In this document: piece by piece, positions 43,634 to 56,225 of the stretch
How positions within the stretch are numbered: the first letter of the stretch is position 1
How the letters are laid out: each line of letters begins with the position of its first letter
From: Incurvaria masculella
Taxonomy: Eukaryota; Arthropoda; Insecta; Lepidoptera; Incurvariidae
NCBI GenBank assembly: GCA_946894095.1
Contig: OX335657.1
Location: 17,918,001-17,982,000, forward strand
DNA: 64,000 bases
Direction: 5' to 3'
Program-made: the position numbers and the translations under genes
The notes under the pieces: generated by a model
Seen by the model: the letters and a program-made list of their open reading frames with translations, nothing else
Told to the model about the DNA's origin: nothing
The model's database searches: none

Positions 43634-43839
43634 TGTCATCGTTCCCGTGGTGTGAGAGCGCTGAATTATTTATTAAGACATTTGGCAAAACATTCATGGA
43701 TTTAACCGGAGACGAAAAGGCCGGAAATTATTTGATTCAAAGGCTTAGCATGGTCATCCAGAGGGGAAATGGAGCAAGCCTAAAGGGTACTGTACCATAC
43801 GTGTCGCCACGGGACAAAGTTTTTTATCTAAACTCTTGA
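43634..43839 (+). pseudogene. Transposon-like ORF fragment
   Basis: A 68-codon frame includes FGKTFMDLTGDEKAGNYLIQ and LSMVIQRGNGASLKGT. The TGD.+AG.YL.QR.S.AIQRGN pattern is one I associate with repeated ORFs in moth genomes, probably a LINE protein end. The exact family is uncertain. Confidence 0.35.
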
Positions 43840-45155
43840 TGCTATGTTTAATATTATCGACTAAAATGTAATTCACGACGATATTAATCAGTATTTTTTT
43901 ATAATATTAAATTAATATTTTTAACGTTACGAAATGTATATTTACTAGACTACATCACCACTGGCTCACGAGTTACAAGTTCCTGGCGCCGAGTCTCAAC
44001 CAATCACAAGACTCGCCCAACCGAAAGTCGGCGCCGCGCAAGCTTTTTAATTAAATTGTGTACCACTGTACGACTCGGGATAATTGCGTGGATTATAACT
44101 TCGCAATGGCGTTCAATTAATATCGACGTTGAATAGGGTCTTATTAGTGTGTCATTATTTATAGAGGCTTGGCAATTCGCCGCTACAGCTGAGATGAAAT
44201 TTTAGCTTGTTTCTGGTCTTCTAGTCTAATCCTAATCCTAAACTAATCTTTCAAATCCAAAAGTATACTTTTTATTTTGAAGTATACTAAGCCATTTGAT
44301 GTAATTGCCTTGCAATGAATACTGTGTAACTATTTTAATCGGAATTCATATTTTTTTGAGAGTACATTATGTGCATTTGCATTAAATTTGTGTCTGCGGT
44401 AATTAAAACAAATAAAATAACGTTCGAGTCCAACCTAAAAACCCGATAATTTTGTTATATATTAGGTTTCCATTAAGCAACCATTCATTCAATCGATGAA
44501 CGCTGATCTAGTTGAAGTGGGTTAACAAACACAATTACAATTTTCTTTATATGATTATATTAAATTATGACAGGTTTTTCTTTGATGTAATGTATATTAA
44601 TGAGAAAATAAAACGCCACAATTCTTATCGTGCATAATTATATCACATGTTTCTAAAACTGTTGTAAATTTGGCTTAGGATTAGCAGTTTTACCGAGTTA
44701 CCTAGTAAAAAAAAAATTAATAGCAAAGAACCCTTTTAAAACCAAGATTTTATTTAAATACTCTAAAAAGAAGAAAACCAAATGAAATCAAACCCATGAA
44801 CTTATAATATATTTATGTATATGATATGAAAGCCAGTCGTAATCTTAATCTGCATAAATTCATTTTATGGAATACATACATATTTATTTTGTTAGAATTA
44901 ATTCTTGTTTATTTGAATGAGTCCAGTACCAATCAACTGTGGTACTGGACTGTACGGTAAGCCGACTTCTCAAAATATTATAATGAGTGACGGCATGTGA
45001 CTAAAAAGTACCATAGTTTTTATCTGTAGTTCTGAAACAATCTATATGGAGGAGTTGTTCAGGTATTTTTTTTACCTTTTCCGATCATTTGAAGATATGA
45101 AATGAGTATTTTAAATGAGTGGAACAGTTACTATCTACATTATCTCTTTTTCCAG
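43840..45155. other. AT-rich stretch upstream of a possible exon
   Basis: A GC-richer block at 43965-44045 is unassigned. If 45156-45342 is a real exon, this stretch would be intron. Confidence 0.3.
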
Positions 45156-45342
45156 TAACATCGACTTCCAGCACACGAGCCGCAATACCTTTATCTACTC
45201 CAGTTACTTCAACCAGTCCGATGAGTCCATCAACTACAGCGCCTACTTTTGCCCCGGAGACACCAACAAACGCGACAACTGTTCGAACACCACCGTCTTC
45301 GAGGTCCACAATGCCTCCAAAAAATGGAGAAAAGCCTCCTGA
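45156..45342 (+). CDS. Possible terminal coding exon, unrecognised protein
   Basis: A pyrimidine-rich CTCTTTTTCCAG precedes it. The frame from 45157 reads NIDFQHTSRNTFIYSSYF, later YFCPGDTNKRDNCSNTTV, and ends at TGA 45342. Nearly all codons end in C or G, against AT-rich surroundings, which argues for selection on this frame. It has five N-glycosylation sequons (NQS, NYS, NCS, NTT, NAS) and two cysteines, as in an extracellular domain. The +1 frame is serine/threonine/proline-rich and open to 45421. That could be the shadow of C-ending codons, or it could be the real mucin-like frame. Upstream exons were not found. Confidence 0.35.
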
Positions 45343-45934
45343 TGGAGCTGTGTTAACGAACAAAACGTGCGTATTAACAAAAACTCTAAAATTAGGATTA
45401 CGAAGAGGAATAAGTGATTAACAGACATAATAATCATATCCAATTCAAGAATAATATCATTATCATGACTGCTAGCGTTTCTCTTTTCAAACATAGGTCC
45501 GGTTGATAAGTTCCTAGCTTGTCTCCTCAAATATGTGTGTCTTTTTTCAGTCGCTGATTTAAATTTATATCTCGCCTGTTACAACAAATGAAGTGAATGC
45601 AAGAAGAGTATCACAAAAACCATGAACTAAAGATATAATTAACTTGTGTGTTTAAATAGTCTTATAATATTTTTGTTCAGATGACGTTGAGGGCTGAGAT
45701 TACGTCCAGGAAACTTTGGAAGGCCAAGCCCGGTAAGAATAATATTGCTGCTAAATTTCATAATCACGCCTCTCCCGAATCAATTCATAGTTTTTAATCC
45801 ATATTTAAAATTATATTTGTGGATCACTAACTATACTCAAGCTTGGGCTCCACAAATCACAAGTATGTTACCAACTCAAGTAATGGTAATTTTAAATAAT
45901 TCAGAATAAACAAGTTTGCTAAACCTTTTTACAG

Positions 45935-47051
45935 ATGGTTCGAAATCGACTTAGAAAAAAGGTAACATTTGGTAATAGTCAAAGAGTAATAGGAACGTGG
46001 CCAGATACCAGAGCAAGAACTACGCAAACACCAGTTCTAAAGTCGAATAACGACGTCATAAATAATATTAAAGAAACAAAGTATATGAAATTCAACAGCG
46101 TTACCAATGCTAAAGAATCAATTAATCAGAATAATGATAGTAACAAGACTAATTCATTAATGGTACATAACAATTTTATGCATTTTCGAGATTCCATTTC
46201 CACATTTTCCAAGAATGCTGGGCACCAAAAAAAGAACCAGCCAATCAAGACTGAACAAAATAGTAATCAGCAAGGCAAACATGAATATGTCAGAAATATG
46301 CAAGGCGAGATTCAGAAAGTTTTAAATAATTCACGGTCGGCAGAAGAAGACCGAGGAAGATCTTCGATACAGACAAGTCTGGCTCTAAGTGAAAACGAAC
46401 TCAAAAATAAACAGGAAATAACCCTCGATGAATGAATATCATCACTTATTAATACTTACCCTTAAATTAGATAGTCAGAAATCTGAATTTCAAGTAAATA
46501 AAGAACCCAATTCGCAAAAAGAAAACAGAATCAAAATTTTACAAAATGAGTCAAAACACTTAAATCGTCCTACATTAATAGATTTAGAAAATTCTTTTCA
46601 AGCTTTAATTGACAGTGAATATCTAAGAATAAAGTTTCTAACAAATAAGACCACGATGAGAACAATTGAAAATAGGAAATATGAATTACCAAAATTTGCT
46701 TATAACGATCCTATTCGTGAACAACTTACAAATAAACAATAAATTATAAAAACATTACAAATAAAAATTGAACAAACTTCTAAGGCACAAAATATTAAAG
46801 ATTCATTTGAAGAACAATACATTCCAGAAAGAGGACGAATGATCAATGTTGGAAAAAATATTCAAATAAATGATAATAATTACAATAAAAATACTGAGAA
46901 CTGCTTTGCAAGGCTGGCATTAGAATTAAATACTCAATTTAATGTTGAAATTTACAGAACTCCCATTAATTATCATAAGAAACTAAATCAGATAGAGGCA
47001 AGGTATCATGTCAATGTGCCTTTGATGGGTAAAAACAGAAAAACTAAATAA
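45935..47051 (+). pseudogene. Decayed lysine/asparagine-rich reading frame
   Basis: Three open segments follow one another: 45935-46435, then after a +1 shift 46428-46742, and, in the same frame past one TAA at 46740, up to 47051. Composition is rich in N, K, Q, E and S throughout. The first segment begins right after TTTTTACAG, a good splice acceptor. Another possible exon (45681-45732) ends at a donor GTAAGAAT, but joining it to 45935 hits TAG after seven codons. It may be a pseudogene, or an AT-rich gene with introns I mis-place. No family motif was seen. Confidence 0.35.
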
Positions 47052-47221
47052 ATCCTCAATCACTCCTGATTTCCATCAAACCACAATTTTCGTAACGGGG
47101 CCCAAAACATTGAACTAGCCCTGATATTGTTTCATTGACACCTCAAAGATCATTCTTTTTTAACTAGTCATATTAATCAAAATATAAATAATGAATATAA
47201 ATTTGTGCTTCCGAGCTTATT

Positions 47222-47275
47222 TTTAACCGACTTCAAAAAAGGAGGAGGTTATCAATTTTTTTTGTTTTTTTTTTA
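47222..47275 (-). mobile_element. End fragment of composite foldback element
   Basis: AACCGACTTCAAAAAAGGAG followed by GAGGTTATCAATT and T-rich sequence is the same terminus as at 35708. The rest of the element is absent. Confidence 0.7.
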
Positions 47276-49094
47276 TTTATTTACATTTCCAATATATTAA
47301 GTTTGCAAATTTTCGCGTAGAAAACGAAGGAGAATAAAACAGCATCATGTATACTCCCAAAATTTATTTTCTTACACATAGTTACGTATGACTTATTTTA
47401 TTTAACGGATAAATTAAAACTATTTTTTGCATGCTGCAAGATTAAAAAAAAAAACAAAATTATATTAATGAAAAGTAAAACAACTGTAAAAAAATATTTG
47501 TATAATTTTTGGATAAGACTAGATTTGGCACATTTGTCCATAATATAAAACCTAAATGAATACAAGTACAGGTATGTTAACAAATTATTGAATATACGGC
47601 TAAATAGGGCCTTAATAGTAAGTACTTAGTACATTTTAACTTTTCTAATCACAACAAGCGAGACACAGACAGGCAAAGTATTTACAAACACCCAATTTAT
47701 ACAAAATATTAAAATACCCAATCATCTTACTACCCAAAGTTCTTTAAGCTTACACAATTTTACTGTTGTGCACTAAACTAATTGTTATAACGTGTAAGCT
47801 CTTTACAAGTTTATTAGAATTAATTCTAACATTTGTTAAGATTAACACTGAGCCATTAGTAAATAATATACAAAAATCGCTTATTATAAACACTGGAGGG
47901 AGTGCGATACTGGACGTTTGCGTTAAATGTAGTTTATTTAAAATTAAACATTACTCATGCATTTTTCTTACAACTGTTTACGATATTTTTCCTCAACACT
48001 ATACTATAGTTGACAGAGCAAGAATGGTCACTGAAAAATTTTACCAGTTTGATTTTGCATCATTTGGTGACCATGTCTATGGAAGAGTAATATACGCTAA
48101 AATTATTATAGAACAGGACAAGAGAGGAAAAAATGGCTTAATCCATACACACAACAACTCGCATAAAATCTTGCCTTGCATTTAATTTTGGTAGCAAAGC
48201 AGTAAGTTATATTGTTACCACAGGCAATCTACCGGATAAATTCTGCTATCTCAAAAACACCTGATTCTAACCAATAGTTTAAGAAATCATTTAAATTTAT
48301 TTGCAACACATAAAAATACGTTTCACGTTGCACACATGCTTTTACTTTAAAAAATACTAATAATTTGAGATTGACATAAAATTAATAATATACATCTTGT
48401 TCTTTGTCAACCAACTAAACGTTCCTGTACCTCTTATTAGTGATGTATATAATCTTGCTAGTTTTGTAGGAACACTCACATTTATGTTTATAATACTTCT
48501 GAGGACAGCTCGGTAAATTTATTCCAGCACCATCAAAACAAAATGTATCCCGTAAGTGTTGGGGCCTTGCTGGGCCGTTTCGACAGCCTCGGCTACGAGA
48601 GGCTTAAGCGCTGTCTGCTGTCATTATCAAAAGCGGTTAATAGGATGCCACGACAGGCTACGTCAGGCTTATTTTATTGTGAAAACTTCCTTTTTATTCC
48701 TCTTCAATAGCGCTGAACATATGCAGTACAATATCATAGTAACAACATTCCAAACGTAGACTACACCGACTATATTTGATGTTATGAACCAAAGGTGGAT
48801 GCAACCTACTTGCAATATTTTTTACTAGTAAAGAGCTAAATAACTTCATACTCTACACAGTTGGGCGGTAGGATTGACATTCAACTTTTAAATGTATTTA
48901 AATCCAAAAATAGCAATTGCTAAAAGTAATTAAGGAACATACCTAAGTTCCGTATAACGTATAAACATATATACTTACGCCTCCACAAACGAATATTTTA
49001 GTCACAATAGAGCTGGTTAGTTATCTTTTTATGGAACTAGATATCGATGACTAATTAAAAACTAAAGTTACTGTGATTTTACGTGTATAAGCCA
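47276..49094. other. AT-rich stretch, no supported gene
   Basis: The + frame at 47766-48185 (139 codons) is AT-driven and lacks motifs. A short GC-richer frame at 48543-48710 (MYPVSVGALLGRFDSLGYER) is also unassigned. Confidence 0.3.
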
Positions 49095-49392
49095 AATATG
49101 GCGCATGGGAACTAGGTTCCCATGCCATGACCTTCCTAATATTTCAACGCTACGTTGAAGTGGATGGAAAAAATGGAACACCTTCATGGACCACATTTTC
49201 ACCTTCGACCGTTTTTCATTCGATGCGATTGTACGAGATCCGGCGAGATTAAGCCTATGACCTAATAAGGAACAAATTTATGTGGGATGCGAACCGCAAC
49301 GAGCCTCAACGGTAATCGAGTCATCCAGAGCCCGAACGTGCCCAGTGTTGCTTAAGAATGATAATCTAACGCCGAGTCATGGCGCCTACTAC
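49095..49392 (-). mobile_element. SINE, 5S-type head, old copy
   Basis: In reverse: CATGGGAACTAGGTTCCCAT, TTGAAGTGGATGG, ATTCGATGCGATTGTAC, then the head with CCCAGTGTTGCTTAAG (5S-like box A reversed) and GCCGAGTCATGGCGCC. Strongly diverged. Confidence 0.7.
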
Positions 49393-51133
49393 CTAACTGT
49401 ATGTACACATTCGCCGCAGCAAAAAACCAAGAAACAAAATGAACATTATTTAATTTGATGAAATATTTGACTAGACTTATTTGTCGACACATAATTTAAT
49501 ATCCCATCAATTGTAAATAATTGACTGAAATACAGTCTTCAAATAATTCTACACGTAGTCGATTACTAGTATTAACATTAAGTATCTAAGCTCATACACA
49601 AAGAGATCTACTTGAAAACAATATTTCGAAACCTCATGTGCCTATTTTATCAAACAAGCCTCTTTTAGCAACAAACGGCGAGTTGCAATAAAACTGCTCC
49701 AATACCGACATGAGTGCATCGGTGTGAAGCATAATGTGGCAGAGGGAGTTTGGCTGGACGAGCTGATTGCAATATTCTTCACAGACAATTTAATTCCCAT
49801 ATCATAATACGGAGCCTGCGCCACGTATATTATAATATCGGACAAATATTGCTGCAGCAGGAAAGGTGCTGATAGAGGATGTTTTTCCTAAAGTTTTCCA
49901 GTACATTTTTTTTGAGTTTCATTAAATTGAAGTAAGTTTAAAACTAGAATGCGTTACAAAACCACTTCAAAGCAATGAAATTTTGATATCTTTGAATGAC
50001 ATAATAATAATTGATTTTTTCACTTGGATTTAATTTTCGTACATAATATATTTTTATTCTGGGCTCTATTTATGGGCTCTATGATATATAATTCCAAAAA
50101 GGCTTTCTCGAAAAAATAGCCATGAATATTACTTGCAACACTTTTTCAATGAAAATGTATTTTATTACGTAGCGACCTGTATAAGCAAAGTAAAGCCAGC
50201 TTATTCCTCGTTTGGCAACCACCGGCGCTGCCAACCGGAGCGCAATTGAAGAGATTGCATCGAATCATCCGAAATAGTTCACTCGAAATTTAAATACTCT
50301 AACGGCATAGAAACAGAGTGCACAATCGCTTTTCCGCATAAAATGGCACATATGACGTGCAGGCTTGCACTGACTACGTAAATCTGAAATATATGGCTTC
50401 GCTGACGTGGATGTCGGCCGTTCTGATGCCACGTCAAAATTTAAATTTCCATGTTCATGGCGTGCATAAATTAATCTCAGCGATTAAAAGCTGAGTTGCC
50501 CATGGGTTTTGCAGAGTTCGCAAATATTGTGCTCACTTTGAGGAAACAACCGAACGTTTTCAAATTTGGATTAACTTTAAGTATTAAATATAGCACAGGT
50601 AACTGCGACTCCGCGGGTCTATATACATCTGCTTTTCCTTTCATTAAGATTATGATTTTATTCCTAGCTTCCGTCTATTTTGTAATCACCGATTTACTAA
50701 ACAAATATTTGATGTTATCGATATCATAAGCATCAGCAAATGATAATGTCTTCAATTACAATTCAAAAATATATCTAAATGGTTTTTCTCTATTCCTAAT
50801 TATCACAACAAGCATCATATAGACTAGACATTGACTTATAAGCTATTCTAGCGCTGAACTAACCTAATACATAATTTTTCACATGGCATTGCCTATAGCT
50901 TCCAAAGCCTACAGATTATTCGGATTGGCGTTTTAATTTTAAATGTATTTAACATCACTGCATTTCTCAGGTACCATGATGTAAATTTCCCCCAAGTATG
51001 CGCTTAGCACGTCACCTATCTTGGGACTTTTCGCGTAGTTTTTGCTGATAGAGGAATTGTCGATTCAGGCGTAAAATTTAAATGATTGAATTAGATGAAC
51101 AAGGTTGGTGCGTAAATGGGTACTTTTTTTAAA
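49393..51133. other. Intergenic stretch, no gene seen
   Basis: A GC-richer, non-repetitive block lies at 50200-50480 (CAACCACCGGCGCTGCCAAC). It could be conserved non-coding DNA, but there is no frame to support a gene. Confidence 0.3.
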
Positions 51134-51243
51134 GTAACTGGAAATGAATTGCAAACACTACCTACTGTCGTGATATAAGTCCGACACTTCACATTCCTGA
51201 AGGGATTAGGTGTCATGCCTGAACCATTCCTTTATGATCACAA
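51134..51243 (-). mobile_element. SINE 3' fragment, old
   Basis: GTAACTGGAAATGAATTGC, CACATTCCTGAAGGGATTAG, GTGTCATGCCTGAACCATTC and CCTTTATGATCAC match the tail of tRNA-headed copies in reverse. Confidence 0.65.
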
Positions 51244-51463
51244 GGTTTCAAACCTTATATTTAGAGTCAAGCAATTTTTGTTTCTTTGCTCAAATATTAA
51301 ATGCGCACTTGAACACTTTTTGGACAATGATGTTTTATTAAATCCGACAGTAGATTACTTACTGATAAACCTAAAAAGACCAGGTACTGAAATAAATGCA
51401 AACAAAACTGAAGTGGGTGATGCTGGGAGCGAAATTGTTTCCCGAAAATTCAAAAGCGATTCC

Positions 51464-51863
51464 AGCTTCCCTGAATGTTGTGGCGTTCAGTGTTATTAGC
51501 TTTGCCTCCAAGATGACTTCACAAAGAGGTGGTGTGTTCTCATATGCGTATATAACTAGGCGGAGTAAGGATAGAGTCCTCAAAAACGACTCTAGCTTCC
51601 CTGAATGTTGTGGCGTTCAGTGTTATTAGCTTTGCCTCCAAGATGACTTCACAAAGAGGTGGTGTGTTCTCATATGCGTATATAACTAGGCGGAGTAAGG
51701 ATAGAGTCCTCAAAAACGACTCTAGCTTCCCTGAATGTTGTGGCGTTTATTGTTATTAGCATTGCCTTCCTAAATGTTGTGGCGTTTAATGTTATTAGCT
51801 TTTCCTCCAAGATAACTTCACAAAGTGGTTGTGTATTTTTATATGCGTTTATAACTAGGCGGG
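51464..51863 (+). repeat. Tandem array with 130-bp unit
   Basis: The units at 51464-51593 and 51594-51723 appear identical. A third (51724) is cut after about 42 bases, and a diverged fourth runs from 51766 to 51863. Each unit begins AGCTTCCCTGAATGTTGTGG. The array ends 26 bases from the stop of the minus-strand gene. Confidence 0.9.
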
Positions 51864-51888
51864 AACCTACGGGGTGGATCCGGGCCGG

Positions 51889-53276
51889 CTAGGAGGTCTT
51901 GCCGTGCGCGTCGTGGTCACCGCGCCGCACCACCGCGAAGTGGGTGACCTGGAACGCGTTGCTCTTGCGGCAGCCCCGCTCCAGGGTGCCCGTCATCGTG
52001 TAGCCCATGTTGAAGTCGGCTTGCGTCACGTTCGTCGTCAGGTACAGCTGCGGGCAACGGACGGCGGCGGCAACGTTAGAACAGAAGATTGGGTAAAGCT
52101 GGGTCTTCACTCAATTCCGATCTGAGATCTGAAGAAGAGTTATGTGAAACGGTGTTAAGCGTTCTATAGATCAACAATGCATTTTTAAAAAATTCCCCCT
52201 CCGGTCCTTGCATATGGAATTTTATGCGTGCCGACGTGCGTGACGGAATTTTTGGTTATCTACTTGATTAGATTTATTATTTCTTTTTTTTTCTACTTAA
52301 GAACGGCCCGTAAGCTATGCTCCCCATACAAACGTAGTTTACTAATAATTTGGAAACCGCTATTCCAATAAAATTGATATTTAATATCTAATATCAGGTA
52401 ACAAATATCTGTGTCTGCATGCTTTTGTCTTTTTGAAAAATCCAAACCGAATGAAATGAAAGCAAAAAGAAAATCTTCATACGAATTTTGTTTTCTCTAT
52501 GGTTTGACCCAGAATACATATACCGAAAAAACAAAGGCATGCAGACACAGATATTTGTAGCCTAATATTAGATACCAAATATCAAGTAAGTTGGAACAGT
52601 GGTTTTCAAATCATTAGTAAACTACGTTTGTATGGGAGGCGAAATTTTCAGGTGCTTACGGGCCGACCTTAAGTCTTATTTGAAAAAGTTTTTCCTTTTA
52701 CTCAGGATTCCTGATTCCTGATAACGGAATTCCAGGTATAGGCCAGCAGGTAAATTCGCCTAAACCATATTTTATCAACTGAACTCTTTGATGTGTTCGT
52801 TGCATCCAACCTTCCAAGATACCTTTGGCATAAATATAATGTTCAATCGCTACAAAGAGTATCGGATTTCGCGAAAAAAATACATATGAAATATTATATT
52901 ATCTTTTGAAAAAAAAAAAACACTTCAGATTGAAACATTTTGGAAGTATTTATAAAATATATTTTTTCTTGTTCGAAACAAATTGGCTAGTTGGTACAGT
53001 TCATTTATGATGTGGATATAGTGTTCTTCTAAAATGTTAGACCTCCTTGGGAGTCTTTCGAATCTCCTCAGCAGGAGCTGAATTAATTTGTTACGTACCT
53101 TTGACAATCAAAAGTTCAATATCAGATTCAAAGCGTGAACTTATGTAATTAACTCTATGAGATACAGGCGTATTGCTAAAGATACCTTAAAGTCAGCATC
53201 GCTCGTGTTGCGAAAGGAGCCGACGATGTAGACAGCGTTACCTCCGCTCGCCACGAGCCGCGCGTGTGTGCTGTGT
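51889..53276 (-). CDS. 3' end of an unrecognised gene, two coding exons
   Basis: Exon 53186-53276 is entered through TGTTACAG and left at GTATCT. It reads [20 protein letters not shown], then [10 protein letters not shown]. The final exon 51889-52047, after TTGCCCGCAG, starts [20 protein letters not shown], includes [19 protein letters not shown] and stops at TAG. Phases match across the intron. Codons end almost always in G or C, unlike the flanks. The alternating polar/hydrophobic pattern suggests beta strands, with NTS and NVT glycosylation sequons and one cysteine, so an extracellular beta-rich domain is plausible. I do not recognise the family. The N-terminal exons lie at higher coordinates and were not found. 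A MITE occupies the intron. Confidence 0.6.
52305..52680. mobile_element. Palindromic MITE in the intron of the minus-strand gene
   Basis: AACGGCCCGTAAGC..ATACAAACGTAGTTTACTAA on the left is mirrored by TTAGTAAACTACGTTTGTAT..GCTTACGGGCCG on the right. Inner inverted motifs ATATCTGTGTCTGCATGC / GCATGCAGACACAGATAT also pair. It is the most intact member of the family split at 36440-37150. Confidence 0.85.
52681..52760. mobile_element. Fragment of MITE family 61828-62050
   Basis: GATTCCTGATTCC..AACGGAATTCCAGGTATAGG matches the terminal part of the foldback element at 61828-62050. Confidence 0.55.
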
Positions 53277-56089
53277 CTGTAACAACCAAATTAATACATT
53301 GCAGTATATTCATAAAGTAGTTCTTTTTACAGGGCTCTTGGTTCACGGTCGATCATTCATTCATTAAAAATTAATATTCATTTAATATAAGAATAATCTT
53401 TATTTATACCTTATGTTTCTTGGAAGACAAAATAATACAAAACTTGTAATATAGCCGTAAATGTTTGTGTGCCGTAAAAGCAGCGGATGAAAACTGAAGT
53501 ATAGTCACGCATTGTCGTTATGTGCAAAGATCACAGTGTGTCTATTATTGATGAGAACAGCACAATACCCTTTGAACCTTCCAACGAACAAAGATGGACA
53601 CCGATCATCACCCCAGCAGGAGATGATTGAAAGATTCCGCCGTCGAATCACTTCTGTCCGGTGTCTGTTCCGTATCGCGCTAACGCACCTGTATCTTCTT
53701 TCGTGATACATCACTCCTTGCGAACGATTCCTGCACCGCCCAAAACGCTGACACCGCAAATCGATGGGTCCTTTCTTGAAAGCCCCATGTTAAGCTCTCA
53801 TTCATAGCTAATAAGATCGTATCACAAGAGAAGTTCGGTTGAATTTCGCTTGAAGGAGCTTCACGAGAGGATTCTTCTGTGTTTGATTTGGCAGTCGAGG
53901 AATAATAGCCGCTAAGTTGAGGTGCGTAAGGACCAATTTTCGTTGTATAGGGAGATAAGAACGGTTTGGGATAGGGGAAATCGAGGATGGCAGGTCCCGG
54001 AGAGGTTATTTGTCCGACTGATGGCTTTCAGGGGCGAGGTTCAGATTACTTTCACGCTGTTAATCCTCTAGCAATTAAAATTTAGCAAATACATTAAAAA
54101 TATAATAACATCCACACATTGGAGAAAAGGTATATTCGTCTATCTTCAGATATTGATTCAAATTTGTTCAAAGATGTTTTAAAATGGAATTATAGCTGAG
54201 CTCGGGTCAGTTTCGTTTTAGAAAAGTATGAGCGGATCCCTTACTGGGCTGCGTCCTCGGCCCGCGTACCGCCGCGTCGCATCGCCCGCCCTCGATATTA
54301 CTTCATTTCTACTAAACGTTACTTCTGACTTTATTATTTTTGCTCGGCTCCTTGAGAAATGTGCTTCAAATAAAAAAATATTATCATTAAACGTTTTGAT
54401 TTCCGATTAGCTGATTAGCGCGTTTAATCAAAAAAAAATAAAAAAACGAACACTTCAGCATTAATTATATCAAGCATATAATATATTTACCTTTTTTTGT
54501 GATTTAAGTCAGCAAGTTTTCGTTAGCATTGATACATCATACATTATCCGTTAATAAATAAATAAATAACCTTAAATTTGAGAACTGCAAAATTGGTTTT
54601 ATTATTAGCTTACAGGCCAGTTCCCACGGCACCTTATAAAACAATACATCTCAAACATAAAACCCGATACAAAAAAAACCGAAAAAAATCACTGCAACGC
54701 AGTCGAACTCAAGACTATGCGGTGGGAGGATACTACACCGCGACAGACGCACAAAGATGTGTAATTTGGCGGGAACGTGTGTGGAATTCACACCTTTCTT
54801 CAATGTAATTGGAGAATGGTCTCGTGTGTCCCGTTGGGGGTGAAAGAGCTGATAATGACTGGACGGGAGAGCTGCAGAGGGCGTATCGGGTGTATCGAAC
54901 TCACGTGAATATTATTCGATTCAAATATTTTGTTAATTGGACATGCTACTGTCATCTGTTGCAGGGAATAAGTAATATATTGCTCTAGTATATTTAGTAC
55001 TTCTATTTTATTTCTGTTCAGCATTAAATTCTAGTCTAAATTCACTGTTTTTACCCGCCTTAAAAATATAACATTTATTGCACGATAAAAATGTACAAAT
55101 GGTATAGCTTAATGCCTTAAGTCATTTACCAGCCTACCTTACAATGTTAAGAATAAAAAATGACCAGACGCAAAAAAACTAATAAATGAAAATTCGTTAT
55201 AAAACTTATACTAATTATATACATATATCTATAAACGTAATATATAAATAAATATTATACTATGCATATTAAAACATACATATGTCAAATACTAACAGAA
55301 TTAATACCTAACTACAATTTAGTAGAGTAGGAGGGAGGAAAGTAGAAAGAAGGAGGTTCTTAATTTTTTTTAAGATTAAGGTAGGTGCAGAAACTTTGAA
55401 TTAAAATGTGTGTTGCTTGATGTACGATATAGTGTCATGTGAAAGCAGTGTCGAGAAAAATCACCGGTTTTTATGCGAGTCACATCAGTATCCCCTAAAA
55501 ACGGTTATTTTCTTTAGTATCCACAAAGGAAAACGTTACGGGTCATTTGAGAGCTTGTCCCTCCGTTTCTTTCAAGAAAAGTAGGGGTTGGAACAGTTAA
55601 AAGTAATTGCTACTTTAATTGTATCATTCTGTGTTGGGCGTGGAACTTTTACAAAGTTATTTTTCGTGTATTTGCTTGCTTCAGTCCAAATTTCATGATT
55701 TTAGTTTAACGGAAAGTATATTGGTTTGGATTTATTTACGAGGGAATGGGCGTATTTTTGGATCGCGTTGACTTAGAGCTTGTATTTTTTACAGGTCTAA
55801 GTAACCATTGACCTAAAAAAATGATAATAATTTCACTTAATACTTTCACGCGTTTCTAAGGCGAAAGTACTTGGTCGACAGACATACAGATATACAGACA
55901 TATAGACAGACTTACAACGAAATGATCCTATTAGAGTAATTTTTTCTTCATTCATTCAATTAAATTAATTAATTCAATTCAATTAATCCGTTTACAAAAC
56001 TCACCAAAGATAGGAATGACAACAATGTGAATAAAAATCCGATGCGATTAAATGCGATTAATCGTTATTAATCATTATTATGCTTTGTG
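53277..56089. other. Intergenic or intronic stretch of the minus-strand gene
   Basis: No further exon of the 51889-53276 gene could be recognised. The sequence at 55855-55930 has ACAGACATACAGATATACAG-type microsatellite typical of lepidopteran repeat tails. Several 60-84 codon frames (for example 53505-53759 minus, 54800-55024 minus) lack motifs. Confidence 0.3.
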
Positions 56090-56225
56090 TTTCCATCCAG
56101 TTTAATGTAGCCGAGTAATATAAGAAAGGTCCTGGCATGGCACCTGGTTCCCATGTGGTGTGTTAGGCTAATATCTGACGTTCAGTTTAATATTAGCCAT
56201 CCATGTCCAGTTACATAAAAAAAAA
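56090..56225 (+). mobile_element. SINE 3' part
   Basis: TTTCCATCCAGTTTAATGTA, AAAGGTCCTGGCATGGCACC, TGGTTCCCATGTGGTGTGTT and GTCCAGTTACAT with poly-A follow in order. The head is absent. Confidence 0.8.

Noticed and set aside
45119..45421. Ser/Thr/Pro-rich 100-codon frame as a mucin
   Set aside because: Likely the shadow of the C-ending-codon frame at 45156-45342; kept only as an alternative there.
47766..48185. 139-codon + frame
   Set aside because: AT-driven composition, no motif, no splice partner, and the codon third positions follow the background.
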